NCBI GenBank assembly: GCA_016901395.1
Contig: JAEAMQ010000036.1
Location: 124,001-188,000 of the forward strand
Origin: Prevotella sp.
Lineage (GTDB): Bacteria > Bacteroidota > Bacteroidia > Bacteroidales > Bacteroidaceae
DNA length: 64,000 nucleotides
Reading direction: 5' to 3'
Shown here in pieces: positions 8,381 through 17,808 of the stretch. The stretch's first letter is position 1, and the number at the start of each line of letters is the position of its first letter. A program made the translations under genes and the position numbers. The notes under the pieces are model-generated. The model did no database searches and was not told the DNA's origin. It was given only the letters and a program-made list of their open reading frames with translations.

Positions 8381-9311
8381 TTTGTGTTTCTACCCTACTC
8401 TTCTTTGTATTCAATCGGTCACTATGGGCTGAGTTATTGCGGCAGTCGATCCCTCATATAGTGGCTTTCTAAGTCCAGACTTCTGTGTCATCATTAGACA
8501 AAAAGATTGTAAAAAAGGATATGTGGGTTATCGTCAAGAAATAGGTATCCATTATCAATAACGCAATATCCCTCTCTCAAAATGTCATTTTCTTTCATCA
8601 AAAAAGTGCGTGTTATTATTTTTAACTGAGAAAAGAAAAACACTGTTTTCACAGCCAAAAGATGGAATCAACATGTCATTTTACCCCAATGGATGAGTTA
8701 AAACATGCCTTTCAGGATGCTTTTTCGACTTTTTACGCTAACTGGAAGCCCAAAACTCTGTGCGATTAAATACTAATCGTGTTGCGATTAGATAGTATTC
8801 GTCATGCGATTAGATAGTAATCGCAAAGCCGCAATTTGTCAATTAATTACAACATGTTGGCTACCAGCCCATTAACAGACACCTATTTTCCCTCTATTTT
8901 CAGCCATATCATGTCATAGTTTCCTCCACACCTATGTTTTTACCCTCTTTTTTCAAATTCTTTCAACAAATTATCTTTTTACATTTGATGAAAAGAATGG
9001 CTGGGAAAGATCTCCCCCCACTACCATCTAACGGATTGCCCGTGGTGTTCAATGTCTAATTTAACATGAGTTTGATGAAACATAACTATCTGATTATTTG
9101 TAAATCAGCGGAAGGTGATGTAAACTTATAGTGGCAAAACAAATCAATCATCACAACAGATTTTGCTATGCTTACTGACAGCAAAGACGGCTGCCGGACA
9201 AGGTAGCTTCCCTACAAAAACACCACCACCAATGTCTGATCGGGATTAAAGGCTGTAAATGCAATGGTCATGGTTCTGATTATTAGCATTGCATCAGGAC
9301 AATATAGGCAT
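8381..9311. other. Non-coding gap between convergent pepD and ppiD
   Basis: About 930 bases with no supportable gene in either direction and many stops in all frames. The only structured content I see is the 22-base phased array at 8762-8827. The stretch is AT-rich and could include decayed coding sequence, but I cannot recognise any. Confidence 0.6.
8762..8827. repeat. 22-base phased palindromic array, locus B (3 units)
   Basis: Units start at 8762, 8784 and 8806, exactly 22 bases apart. Palindromic cores are GCGATTAAATACTAATCG, GCGATTAGATAGTATTCG and GCGATTAGATAGTAATCGC; the last has perfect 7-base arms (GCGATTA/TAATCGC) around GATAG. It sits in the gap between convergent genes. Confidence 0.8.
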
Positions 9312-9346
9312 AAAAAAGCATCGCCCATGTTTCCACGGGCGATGCT
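9312..9346 (-). terminator. Terminator after ppiD
   Basis: Read on the minus strand, AAGCATCGCCCGTGG pairs with CATGGGCGATGCTT and runs into a T-tract (the AAAAAA at 9312-9317), 15 bases beyond the ppiD stop. Confidence 0.85.
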
Positions 9347-9361
9347 TGAAGAAATATCTTT

Positions 9362-11503
9362 TTAGAAGAACAAGTAGCGGTTATCTACCACACCTGCCTT
9401 GATATACAATTCATTCATGAAGTTTCCGGCGTATTGCATAGCTTTCTGACGGAGCTTCATCTCCTGAGCCTTCTCATCAAACTTGGCTGCGTTCTTGGTG
9501 CGGTTGATCACCTGGAACTGATAAACACCAGCCTGTCCCTTAACAGGGTGAGAACTGAAAGCACCCTTTTTGGCAGCATACACAGCACCACTCAGTGCAG
9601 GCTCGCTGGCACCTGTAGCCTGTACAAATACCGGAGCAGCAAATGTCACCTGGTTTACGGTCAACACCTGAGCACCCTTAGCCTTGGCAGCAGCAATGCT
9701 GTTAGCTCCTTTAGCCTTTGCAATGAGTTGTTCAGCCTTTTTATCACGAAGTACTGCCTGCTTTACGAGTTCTTTCACCTGAGCATCGTCCAGACCTCGG
9801 TATCCGATGGGATGTATCTTGTCACAGATGACAATCAAGAGATTATTGCCGTTGTCGCCACACTCATACATCTTGGAGACATCACCTTCGCCAGCTTCAA
9901 AGAGCCACTTCATGGCATCTCGAGTAGAACGAATGCCGGCAAGATAATGCTGGGCAGTAGTCACATCCTTAACTTCCTGGACCTTATAACCGTTCTTTTC
10001 AGCATTCTTGATGATATCTGCAGCAGACTGGTTTGCGCTGGCAAACGAGCTGAACTTATTAAATATTGCACCACGAGTCTCCTTGGAATAGTCTATGGCC
10101 TTTTTTACAACAGCAGCTGTATACTTATCAATCATGTTCTTACGGTCAAGCACCTGAACAATGAGGTTGCCCTGTGTAAGAGTGACGTTCTTCATTTCGT
10201 TGACACCCATCGTGAGCAAGCTGTTCAGATAGCCCTGAGTCTCCTTGTCCATAGAGTTGGAATACTCATACTGACGGGTGGTGAGCCACTGCTCCTGACC
10301 GTCCTGACCATACTTCTTGGCGATGGTTGCAAAGTCGGCACCACCGTTCAGGGCGTTGTAGATAGAGTCTGCACGCTGGTGAGCCTCGTCGGGAGTTGTG
10401 CCGCCCACCTGAATGGCACGGAACTTCACAGAGTCGGGAAGCTGTTGCTTGGCAACCAGTTTGATGACATTCAGAGTATTGTCCTGAGTGTTCTCCACAG
10501 GGCCAAGGGTCTGACCTACAGACATAGAGTCAAGTTTCTGAGCGATGTCTGTAGGGAATGCCTCCTTACCAACGGGAATACCCAGATAAGGAACGGAAGA
10601 AGTGCTCTTACGAACGACATTGGTAGGATCAGCGACAGCTGAAAGTTCCTTGGCATAAGCCCCAAACTGCTTGAGCAAGGCAGCACGGTCGGCAGCAGAA
10701 GCATTAATCTGAACATCAACATACTTGATGTCACGACTCTCTACATACTGCTGAAAACGAGGTTTCAACTCGTCGTACTTACTCTTCAAATCGGCATCAC
10801 TCACCTGCACCTTTGCGTCCTGAATGCTGGAATAAGGATAAGCAGCCAACTGGATCTGGCTCTCCTCACTCTCCTCGTTGAAACTCATCTTAGCCTCTAC
10901 GGGGTTAGAAAGGAAACAATGTGCAAGCAGGCCATTGTATTTCTGCATAAGGAGCTGCTGACGGAGAGACTTCTCCACGTATGACCAATACTTGTAGATT
11001 GCCTGCATCTGCTCGGCCATCTGGGGATTGGCATTCTGCTGAGTCTTATACTGGGCCAAGAACTGCTTGAGCTGGTTGGCATCAAAGCGGCCTGTCTGGC
11101 GGTTTACAAAAGGAGTAGACAGCAGCATTTGATTGGTACCCTCGTTGAGCACATTCTGCATCTCATCATCGGTGACGGTAAGACCAAGCTTATCACATTC
11201 CTTCTTCACGATCTGATACTGCACAAATCCCTGCCATACCTGATCGCGAAGCTGATTAAGCTGTTCGTCGTTGAGGTTCTCCTGTCCCATGAGTTTCATG
11301 GCTTCCTGAGCTTCATCTACCAACTTGGCAAACTCCTCATAACTAATTTTTTCACCCAACACTTCACCGATTTGTTGGCGCTGGTTATTGCGAGAAGACT
11401 CGCAAGAACGGAAAGCTTCTTCGGCGATGAAAGCGAAAAGGCCAAAACCGATAATAGCTATCAGCGTGATACCTCTGCTTCTAATTTTTCCTAATGCTGC
11501 CAT
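9362..11503 (-). CDS. ppiD: PpiD/SurA-like membrane-anchored peptidyl-prolyl isomerase
   Basis: Periplasmic folding chaperone, anchored in the inner membrane, that assists proteins emerging from the Sec translocon. 713 residues: a short cytoplasmic N-terminus, one membrane segment (GITLIAIIGFGLFAFIAEEAF, about 10-30), a SurA_N-type helical chaperone region to about residue 230, a parvulin-like domain at about 340-455 (KFRAIQVGGTTPDEAHQRAD, ADFATIAKKYGQ) and a long helical C-terminal region. The family is usually about 620-710 residues. It is the last gene of the minus-strand envelope cluster, after a 138-base gap that contains its own -7 box (TAAATTTG, 11578-11585). Isomerase activity is not certain from sequence; many family members are mainly chaperones. 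Confidence 0.9.
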   Translation of the reverse strand: MAALGKIRSRGITLIAIIGFGLFAFIAEEAFRSCESSRNNQRQQIGEVLGEKISYEEFAKLVDEAQEAMKLMGQENLNDEQLNQLRDQVWQGFVQYQIVKKECDKLGLTVTDDEMQNVLNEGTNQMLLSTPFVNRQTGRFDANQLKQFLAQYKTQQNANPQMAEQMQAIYKYWSYVEKSLRQQLLMQKYNGLLAHCFLSNPVEAKMSFNEESEESQIQLAAYPYSSIQDAKVQVSDADLKSKYDELKPRFQQYVESRDIKYVDVQINASAADRAALLKQFGAYAKELSAVADPTNVVRKSTSSVPYLGIPVGKEAFPTDIAQKLDSMSVGQTLGPVENTQDNTLNVIKLVAKQQLPDSVKFRAIQVGGTTPDEAHQRADSIYNALNGGADFATIAKKYGQDGQEQWLTTRQYEYSNSMDKETQGYLNSLLTMGVNEMKNVTLTQGNLIVQVLDRKNMIDKYTAAVVKKAIDYSKETRGAIFNKFSSFASANQSAADIIKNAEKNGYKVQEVKDVTTAQHYLAGIRSTRDAMKWLFEAGEGDVSKMYECGDNGNNLLIVICDKIHPIGYRGLDDAQVKELVKQAVLRDKKAEQLIAKAKGANSIAAAKAKGAQVLTVNQVTFAAPVFVQATGASEPALSGAVYAAKKGAFSSHPVKGQAGVYQFQVINRTKNAAKFDEKAQEMKLRQKAMQYAGNFMNELYIKAGVVDNRYLFF

Positions 11504-11641
11504 TTGTTTAAATGATTTTATTATTTATTTTTTATTATTTCAATAGTTTGAGCCACTTCTTCATTACAAAAAGCGTACAAATTTACTAAATTATTGTCAA
11601 ACAAGGGAATTTTTAAGCAAGAAATATAGTAAAGATTAGTA

Positions 11642-12913
11642 TTAAACATCGATGTGAAGTCTGACAAGTTCTATCTTGGTCATGGTTTTCTTAATAACCT
11701 TAAAATTGAACTTTCCGATTTTCACAATCTCATTGAGCTTGGGAAAACTCTGGAAATGATGGAGGATGAGTCCGCCCAACGTCATATATTCATCGCTCTC
11801 TGGCAGGTCCATGCCGAACATCTCATTTACCCGATCTATCTCAAGCCGAGCAGAAAGCAGATAGTCGCCATTCTCCAATTGCTTCGCTACATAATTTTCT
11901 ACATCATGTTCGTCTTGGATATCACCGAAAATCTCTTCTACGATATCCTCCAAAGACACAAGTCCGCTCGTTCCACCAAACTCATCAACCACGACACCAA
12001 GGCTTTTCTTCTGCTGCAGAAACATACGCATGAGTTTCTGAGCCGCCATCGTCTCCGGAACAAAAGGCAGGGTGCGGACATAATCTTGCCAACGTTCCGG
12101 TTGGTGGAACATTTCCTGAGTGTGGATATAGCCCACAATATGGTCAATATCTTCCTTGTAAACAATGATTTTGGACTTACCGCTTTCAACAAACTTCTGG
12201 CGGAGTTCTTCCAGTGTGCATGTTTCCATGTCTACGGCCTGAATCTCTGTACGGGGAATCATGCAATCACGAACTCGAGTATCAGGAAAGTCAAGAGCAT
12301 TTTGAAAAATCTTAACTTCATCTTCGACAGAATTGTCGTTGGGGGCATTATCAATAGACGTCTGTACCAAATAGTCGAGGTCTACCTTGGTAAATCCATC
12401 ACCATCAGCATCTTGTATCAGGTGAACGCCCACTATTCGCAATAATAATCGTGATATAAATGTGGCTAATTTGCTGACGGGCCAAAGCAATATATAAAAG
12501 ACATAGGCTACAGGCGCAAAGAAAGCAAGAAGCGTATTAGGGCTGCTTTTGAAAAAAGTCTTCGGAAGAAACTCGCCAGTAAACAGCACTATCAGTGTGG
12601 AGCATATGGTATTCAATGGCACCTGAACACCAGGATCCAAACTTGCAAAAAGGGTACTGTTGAAGAGTCGGGCAAACAAAATACCATAAATCACCAACAC
12701 CACATTATTGCCAACCAGCATCGTAGATACAAATCCATTGGCATGACGATAGAAAAAGGAAATGAACCGCTGAGAAATCCCATATTTATCCTTATCCATC
12801 TCAGCAAGCATTCTGTTACTGGAGACGAATGCAATCTCCATGCCTGAGAAAAAGGCACTGAAGATCATGGAAATGAGTATCCCGACTATGAGTAATATCA
12901 CATTATGTTCCAA
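11642..12913 (-). CDS. CNNM/CorC-like membrane protein with CBS pair (hemolysin C family)
   Basis: Probable cation (Mg2+/Co2+) efflux-associated membrane protein. 423 residues: an N-terminal DUF21/CNNM transmembrane domain (SAFFSGMEIAFVSSNRMLAE, four segments to about residue 160), two CBS domains at about 210-330 (VRDCMIPRTEIQAVDM, GVVVDEFGGTSGLVSLEDI) and a C-terminal CorC_HlyC domain (YLLSARLEIDRVNEMFG). It is paralogous to GldE at 34.6 kb but lacks the gldE/ssb context. It starts 5 bases after the lptC stop, so it is in the same transcript. Confidence 0.9.
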   Translation of the reverse strand: MEHNVILLIVGILISMIFSAFFSGMEIAFVSSNRMLAEMDKDKYGISQRFISFFYRHANGFVSTMLVGNNVVLVIYGILFARLFNSTLFASLDPGVQVPLNTICSTLIVLFTGEFLPKTFFKSSPNTLLAFFAPVAYVFYILLWPVSKLATFISRLLLRIVGVHLIQDADGDGFTKVDLDYLVQTSIDNAPNDNSVEDEVKIFQNALDFPDTRVRDCMIPRTEIQAVDMETCTLEELRQKFVESGKSKIIVYKEDIDHIVGYIHTQEMFHQPERWQDYVRTLPFVPETMAAQKLMRMFLQQKKSLGVVVDEFGGTSGLVSLEDIVEEIFGDIQDEHDVENYVAKQLENGDYLLSARLEIDRVNEMFGMDLPESDEYMTLGGLILHHFQSFPKLNEIVKIGKFNFKVIKKTMTKIELVRLHIDV

Positions 12914-12918
12914 GGCGA

Positions 12919-13572
12919 TTAGGGATTTGAATTGCTGATGCGTACAGGAGTAGCCTGTGGACGTTGAGATTTCTGTATACTGTCCTGCGAGGCACGATCG
13001 GTATTTGACGATTCGCCCGAGCCATCAATATCTCCACGTTCAAACGAGCCTTTAGAGTTTGAGACAAAATATCGTGTCATCTTCTCGTCAGAGCGGAAAT
13101 AACTGCCCTGCAAGGTTCTTTCAGGAGTGACAAGATAGGAATGCACATGAGAATAAAGCTCATGTTTGTTCTCGTCCCAAAAGAGTTGCTCACTGCGGAA
13201 ACGCAATCCGTCTTTAGTCAGAATACGAACACGGGAGCGTAATTCCCACAAATGGACCTGATCATAATAGAAAGCCGTATCGCACTGAATATATGCGTGC
13301 ACATGAAATTTCTCGTCAAACTGCGTAAGAAAGAGCCCTTTGTCAAAGGTCCATCGTGAAGGTTTCTTGATTTGATTGACTTCCCATCGTTCTGTAACTA
13401 TACGATATTTGATGACACCTGAATCTGATATCAACGTATTGACACCCCAACTGGTCATGACAGCCACCGAATCTCGGTCATGGATGGCTGCAGCCGTATG
13501 TTCCACCTGCTCCTCACAGGAAGAAACCACAACAACTGACAGTAACCCCAATATATATAATAGGTGTCTCAA
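12919..13572 (-). CDS. lptC: LPS export periplasmic protein LptC
   Basis: Links the LptBFG transporter to the periplasmic LptA bridge and helps extract lipopolysaccharide. The body (SWGVNTLISDSGVIKYRIVTERWEV; FYYDQVHLWELRSRVRIL; LFWDENKHELYSHVHSYLVTPER) matches the LptC/OstA beta-jellyroll pattern. I choose the TTG at 13572, which gives RHLLYILGLLSVVVVSSCEEQ, a lipoprotein signal ending in SSC, and lies 13 bases after the stop of the upstream gene. No ATG gives a plausible N-terminus; the farther ATG at 13698 would overlap the upstream gene by 113 bases with unrelated sequence. The product is about 217 residues, with a low-complexity Ser/Asp/Gln tail. Confidence 0.85.
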   Translation of the reverse strand: MRHLLYILGLLSVVVVSSCEEQVEHTAAAIHDRDSVAVMTSWGVNTLISDSGVIKYRIVTERWEVNQIKKPSRWTFDKGLFLTQFDEKFHVHAYIQCDTAFYYDQVHLWELRSRVRILTKDGLRFRSEQLFWDENKHELYSHVHSYLVTPERTLQGSYFRSDEKMTRYFVSNSKGSFERGDIDGSGESSNTDRASQDSIQKSQRPQATPVRISNSNP

Positions 13573-13585
13573 AACTATCTTTAGA

Positions 13586-14896
13586 TTAGTCAACCTTCCA
13601 CTTAGCAAACCAACGTTCGTTGAATGTAAGACCAATGGTAATACGGAATGTATTGTCCGTAATGTAGTTTTTGGTAGACTGACGAATCCATTGAGCACTG
13701 ATATTCAGTAATGAACGATTGTTATAGCTGTTGATAATGGGGATGCCAAAGCCTAAGCTCGCACTCATCTCCTTCGGTCCGTCCTGACCGTTAATATAAT
13801 AATAAGGAGTAGCGTAAGCAACACCGACACGGTAATGTATACGTTTGATAAAGCTGCGGCTCAACTCTTGGGGGCAGAAATCTGCACCAACCGTAATTTT
13901 ATGACGGTCCTTGTAGACCCCTGATTTCATCACATAGGAGATGGTGTTATCAGCATTGGAGACATATTCCGGACTCTCCACACTGGCCCACTTCTGCAGA
14001 CTGTAATCCACACCCAATTTAATCTGGTTAGCATGATTATACATAAATCCAGCAGCGATTGTTGTTGGGATCTCCAAATTAAGCTTGCTGCCAGCCGTTC
14101 CCTCGTAGGTTGTAGTGTCAGACACGCTGGTCTGCGAATTGGTAGACACTATTTCTAATTTGGGAGAACCACCAATCTTGTGTCCCAGACCATAGGTCAC
14201 ACCCAAGGTAACCGCATCTTTTTTTGACAAACGAACTGTATACTGAGCACCAAAATCTACCTTATAATTTCTGACATCTGCCGTGTAACGTTTGGTGAGT
14301 GAATTCGCATAACTGTCGCTGTAGCTACTTAACAACGTGCGCGTATATGCACCATAAAGGTAACTACCGTTTACACCTATCGACAAACCATGCAAAGGCT
14401 CCCATCCAACACCGAGATAAACCTGATGGATTCCGCCAGAACCACTGTAAGTATTAGTCGCAACGGTACTGTTTACATCGTTGACATCTGTAGTGGTGGA
14501 ATAGGAATAGCCAATATTGGTAAATGGCACCAATCCAAAACTAACTCCCACATGTTTAAAGGCCCGAAAACCAGCAACAACATAGTCGAAGTTGGCATTG
14601 TTTGCATTCAGCTTATTGTTACCATCTTTAAAGTTGGTTACCTGCCCGGCTACTCCAGCATCAAAAATAAAAGAAAGGCTGTCGATGGCGGAATAGGACG
14701 CGGGGTTCTGATAATTGATTTGGTTACCCTCATGAAAACCCAAACCCAAACCATTCATGCCCCGATTAAATCCAGAGGACTGATCTGCCAATATTCCCAA
14801 ACCAAATTGACTGTAAGGGGAGTTGGTACCACTCTGAGCAACTGCACTCTGAGCACATAAAGACAGCAATACAGCAGCCGTTAAGTATCTGTTCAT
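13586..14896 (-). CDS. Outer membrane beta-barrel protein
   Basis: 436 residues with a Sec signal peptide (MNRYLTAAVLLSLCAQSAVAQ), then SGTNSPYSQFGLGI and alternating amphipathic beta strands throughout, ending in a strand (NTFRITIGLTFNERWFAKWKVD) typical of a barrel. The N-terminal SxYSQFGLG...GLGFHEGNQINYQNPASYS block resembles FadL/OMPP1-type proteins of Bacteroidota. It is the first gene of the unit containing lptC, the CNNM-like gene and perhaps ppiD, which suggests an envelope role. The ligand is unknown. A -7 box (TACTTTTG, 14952-14959, minus strand) lies 56 bases upstream. Confidence 0.8.
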   Translation of the reverse strand: MNRYLTAAVLLSLCAQSAVAQSGTNSPYSQFGLGILADQSSGFNRGMNGLGLGFHEGNQINYQNPASYSAIDSLSFIFDAGVAGQVTNFKDGNNKLNANNANFDYVVAGFRAFKHVGVSFGLVPFTNIGYSYSTTTDVNDVNSTVATNTYSGSGGIHQVYLGVGWEPLHGLSIGVNGSYLYGAYTRTLLSSYSDSYANSLTKRYTADVRNYKVDFGAQYTVRLSKKDAVTLGVTYGLGHKIGGSPKLEIVSTNSQTSVSDTTTYEGTAGSKLNLEIPTTIAAGFMYNHANQIKLGVDYSLQKWASVESPEYVSNADNTISYVMKSGVYKDRHKITVGADFCPQELSRSFIKRIHYRVGVAYATPYYYINGQDGPKEMSASLGFGIPIINSYNNRSLLNISAQWIRQSTKNYITDNTFRITIGLTFNERWFAKWKVD

Positions 14897-14951
14897 TTTA
14901 TGAATGTTTCGTTTTAAATCCGTGTCAGACTCGTTTTCTAAAAGTCAACTG

Positions 14952-15012
14952 CAAAAGTATTGAAAAAAAACGAAACAAAAGCACGATAAGTGGAAATAAT
15001 AAGGTATTTTTG
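14952..15012. promoter_or_regulatory. Divergent promoters of the barrel gene and the DUF4105 gene
   Basis: A minus-strand -7 box TACTTTTG occupies 14952-14959 and drives the beta-barrel/lptC unit. A plus-strand -7 box TATTTTTG occupies 15005-15012 and points at the DUF4105 gene. The -33 elements are not convincing. Confidence 0.5.
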
Positions 15013-15016
15013 CATC

Positions 15017-16240
15017 GTGAAACGTTTCAATTGTTATTTTAGAACTCTTTGCGTGGCTGTTTTTGTTTTCTTAACAACAGCCATCCCTGCTGAGGCCGAC
15101 ACCACGCCGTTGCAACAGATGGACAGTGTTGAGATTAGCCTTCTCACATGCTCACCCGGCCAGGAAGTATGGAGTCTGTATGGACATACCGCCATCCGTC
15201 TCCGCGATCCGCTTCACAATCAAGACCTTGCCATCAACTATGGCATGTTCAATTTCAATCAGAAAAACTTCATTCTTCGGTTTGTCTTTGGCCTCACCGA
15301 CTACGAGATGGGTATCGTCCCTTTCCAGATGTTTATGATGGAATATGCCCGTGAGGGACGGGGTGTCATTCAACAAAGGCTTAATCTGACGAACGATGAG
15401 AAAGCCGCAATCATTCAAGCTATCTCCGTGAACTACGAACCCGCAAACCGTACTTACCGCTACAATTATTTCTATGACAATTGTACAACAAGGGCCAGAG
15501 ATATTCTTGCAAACCATTTGAACGGAAAAGTGGAATATGCTGTTAACCAGAATGCTACCACTTCATACCGCGAGATGACCCACCAATGGAACACAGACCA
15601 TCGCTGGGCACGATTCGGCAACGATTTGCTACTTGGACTAAAAGCTGATTTCAAAACAAATTATACCCAACAACAATTTCTCCCGGAGCATCTTTCCAAG
15701 GCTTTCAGCCAGGCCAAGGTCGTGGAAGTAAACGGCAAGAAACGTCCTCTGGTGAGTCAAGAAACCGAAATTCTCAAACCCAACGCGCTTAACGTAGAGC
15801 AGGAGAGCTCCATTTGGGACACCATTACCCCCCGAATGCTGTTTCTTTCTTTGAGCATCCTGATAGCACTCATCACTTTATATGAACTAAAACGCAAGAA
15901 AACGGTTTGGCTTTTGGATGTCACTCTGCTGACATTGGACGGATTGGCAGGCCTAATCTTATTTGCAATGTTTTTTTCACAGCACCCCACTGTAAGTCTT
16001 AACCTCCAAATTTTATTACTTAATCCATTATCCATAATATTCGTCTATCAGGTTGTTTATCAAGAAATTAAGAAAGAATACCATTGGTATTGGAACTTAT
16101 TGGGGCTTTGCATCATTCTCTTCTTCATAGGAGGCTTTTTTCAGGATTATGCAGAGGGGACCTACTTTTTGGCATTAGCTTTGCTGTTAAGAGTGGGTAT
16201 CAATTATTACATTACCCATCAAGGCACAGTAGAATCATGA
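15017..16240 (+). CDS. DUF4105 domain membrane protein
   Basis: Conserved Bacteroidota protein of unknown function, 407 residues from the chosen start. It has a signal peptide (KRFNCYFRTLCVAVFVFLTTAIPAEA), then a DUF4105 domain with LLTCSPGQEVWSLYGHTAIRLRD and YNYFYDNCTTRARD, a His/Cys arrangement that recalls papain/NlpC-like folds and suggests a hydrolase. Four or five C-terminal membrane segments follow (about residues 255-400). No ATG is available. GTG at 15017 is preferred over GTG at 14990 because the -7 box at 15005-15012 would exclude the latter; the transcript would then be nearly leaderless. The stop overlaps the ATG of the next gene (ATGA). Confidence 0.8.
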   Translation: MKRFNCYFRTLCVAVFVFLTTAIPAEADTTPLQQMDSVEISLLTCSPGQEVWSLYGHTAIRLRDPLHNQDLAINYGMFNFNQKNFILRFVFGLTDYEMGIVPFQMFMMEYAREGRGVIQQRLNLTNDEKAAIIQAISVNYEPANRTYRYNYFYDNCTTRARDILANHLNGKVEYAVNQNATTSYREMTHQWNTDHRWARFGNDLLLGLKADFKTNYTQQQFLPEHLSKAFSQAKVVEVNGKKRPLVSQETEILKPNALNVEQESSIWDTITPRMLFLSLSILIALITLYELKRKKTVWLLDVTLLTLDGLAGLILFAMFFSQHPTVSLNLQILLLNPLSIIFVYQVVYQEIKKEYHWYWNLLGLCIILFFIGGFFQDYAEGTYFLALALLLRVGINYYITHQGTVES

Positions 16241-17643
16241 GATATCTGGCATTTATATTGGCGGCAATTACCTCAGCAGAGATGCAGGCTTTTCAGCTTG
16301 CACCAAGACTTGTTGTCAATATCACGATAGACCAGCTACGTTCTGATTACATAGAGGCATTCACACCATTATATAATGCCGGCGGATTCCGTCGTATCAT
16401 GCGCGAGGGATTGGTCTATGACAGTGCCGAATACCCCTTCTCACCTGTAGACAAGGCCTCGGCCACAGCCACATTGGCTACTGGTGCTTCCCCGTTTTAT
16501 CATGGAATAATAGCTACACGGTGGCTGGACCATGAGACCTTACAGCCCGTTTTATGTGTAGACGACAATAAAGATGGAAGTTCTCCTCAACGCCTAAAGA
16601 CTTCCACAATAGGTGATGAACTGAAAATCAACACCAACGGTGCCGCCATCATTTACTCTTTTGCATCCAACAAAGAAGCAGCCATTTTATCCGCAGGACA
16701 TGCTGCTGACGGTGCCTTTTGGATAGAAAAGCATAATGGATGGAAGGGGACTTCCTTTTATCCTATCATGCCCGATTGGCTTAGAAACTATACTAAGAAA
16801 AAATCTTCGGATTCAAGGACAAAAGGGTCTGCCAATCTAAACGATGCTGTAGTAGATGCTTCCTTGCAAGCTATTGCCAACACTTCGATGGGCAAAGACG
16901 ATATATCTGACATGCTCTATGTTTCTCTGTCTGCCACTAAAGCAGATGGAAGCCCTGTGTCACATTGGCAGACAGAAATGGAGAGCGTTTATATGCAGCT
17001 CGACAATACCATTGAGAGATTAATCAATGGTATTGAGAAGCAAATTAGTCTTGACCAAGTATTGTTTGTTCTAACCTCTACAGGATATACCGACGAAAGT
17101 TTCAACGACTTAGACAAATATCGCATACCCACCGGCACTTTCTATATTAACCGCACGGCCAATCTGCTCAACATGTATCTTGGAGCCATTTATGGGCAAG
17201 GACGTTATGTAGAGCAGACATACGGCAACCAAATGTATCTCAACCACAAACTGATAGATCAGAAACGTGTGGGCTTTTCTGAAATATTAAGTCGCAGTCA
17301 AGAGTTTCTGGTACAGATTGCAGGTGTGTCTGACGTCTACACCAGCGACCGACTGTTGGCTGGCAATTTCGATATTTTAAAATTTCGCAATGGTTTCAAT
17401 CCTGCCAACAGCGGAGACATCACCATAGAGGTGACACCTGGATGGAAACTACTGAATGAAGACACCCAACAATCCTATACCAGCCGAGCAGGCTTTGTGC
17501 CTTTCCCTATTATTTTTATGGGAGCAGGCATCAAAGCCCAGCATATTACCCAACCGGTCACTGTAGACCGTATTGCACCAACTGTGGCCAAGGCCATCCG
17601 CATCCGCGCTCCAAATGCTTGCAACGCGAGTCCGTTGTTCTAA
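16237..17643 (+). CDS. Alkaline-phosphatase-fold protein, probably inactive
   Basis: 468 residues with a signal peptide (MRYLAFILAAITSAEMQAFQ) and the N-terminal strand of type I phosphodiesterase/PafA-like enzymes (LVVNITIDQLRSDYIEAF, keeping the first metal Asp). SATATLATGASPFYHGI corresponds to the TGxxPxxHGI region. However, the Thr/Ser nucleophile expected about 13 residues before that TG is not recognisable (SPVDKAS), and the metal-ligand block normally seen as LTADHG reads LTSTGYTDES, without the Asp-His pair. I infer a pseudo-enzyme. Its ATG overlaps the DUF4105 stop, and secA follows 165 bases later. The ATG at 16237 is favoured; an upstream extension would run through the DUF4105 gene. 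Confidence 0.75.
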   Translation: MRYLAFILAAITSAEMQAFQLAPRLVVNITIDQLRSDYIEAFTPLYNAGGFRRIMREGLVYDSAEYPFSPVDKASATATLATGASPFYHGIIATRWLDHETLQPVLCVDDNKDGSSPQRLKTSTIGDELKINTNGAAIIYSFASNKEAAILSAGHAADGAFWIEKHNGWKGTSFYPIMPDWLRNYTKKKSSDSRTKGSANLNDAVVDASLQAIANTSMGKDDISDMLYVSLSATKADGSPVSHWQTEMESVYMQLDNTIERLINGIEKQISLDQVLFVLTSTGYTDESFNDLDKYRIPTGTFYINRTANLLNMYLGAIYGQGRYVEQTYGNQMYLNHKLIDQKRVGFSEILSRSQEFLVQIAGVSDVYTSDRLLAGNFDILKFRNGFNPANSGDITIEVTPGWKLLNEDTQQSYTSRAGFVPFPIIFMGAGIKAQHITQPVTVDRIAPTVAKAIRIRAPNACNASPLF

Positions 17644-17764
17644 CGACATATCCTAATCAAAGAACAATGGGCTTCGAAAGTCATTTATCAAATATTTTTT
17701 AACTCCGAACACCATTGAGAGGCAATTAAATGACTTTTAAGATTATTTTACGAAAATTTCTTCG

Positions 17765-17772
17765 TAAATTTG
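17765..17772 (+). promoter_or_regulatory. secA promoter -7 box
   Basis: TAAATTTG at 17765-17772, 36 bases before the secA ATG, matches the Bacteroidota TAnnTTTG element. No clear TTTG lies at the ideal -33 distance. Confidence 0.5.
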
Positions 17773-17808
17773 CAAACAACTGAAGTAGAAACAAATAATT
17801 AACTATAT

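Noticed and set aside
9434..10642. 402-codon open frame opposite ppiD
   Set aside because: ppiD is supported by a membrane anchor, domain pattern and terminator; the opposite frame has none of these.
16084..16236. Upstream start (16084) for the phosphatase-fold gene
   Set aside because: The 51 extra codons lie inside the DUF4105 gene in another frame and would destroy the signal peptide.
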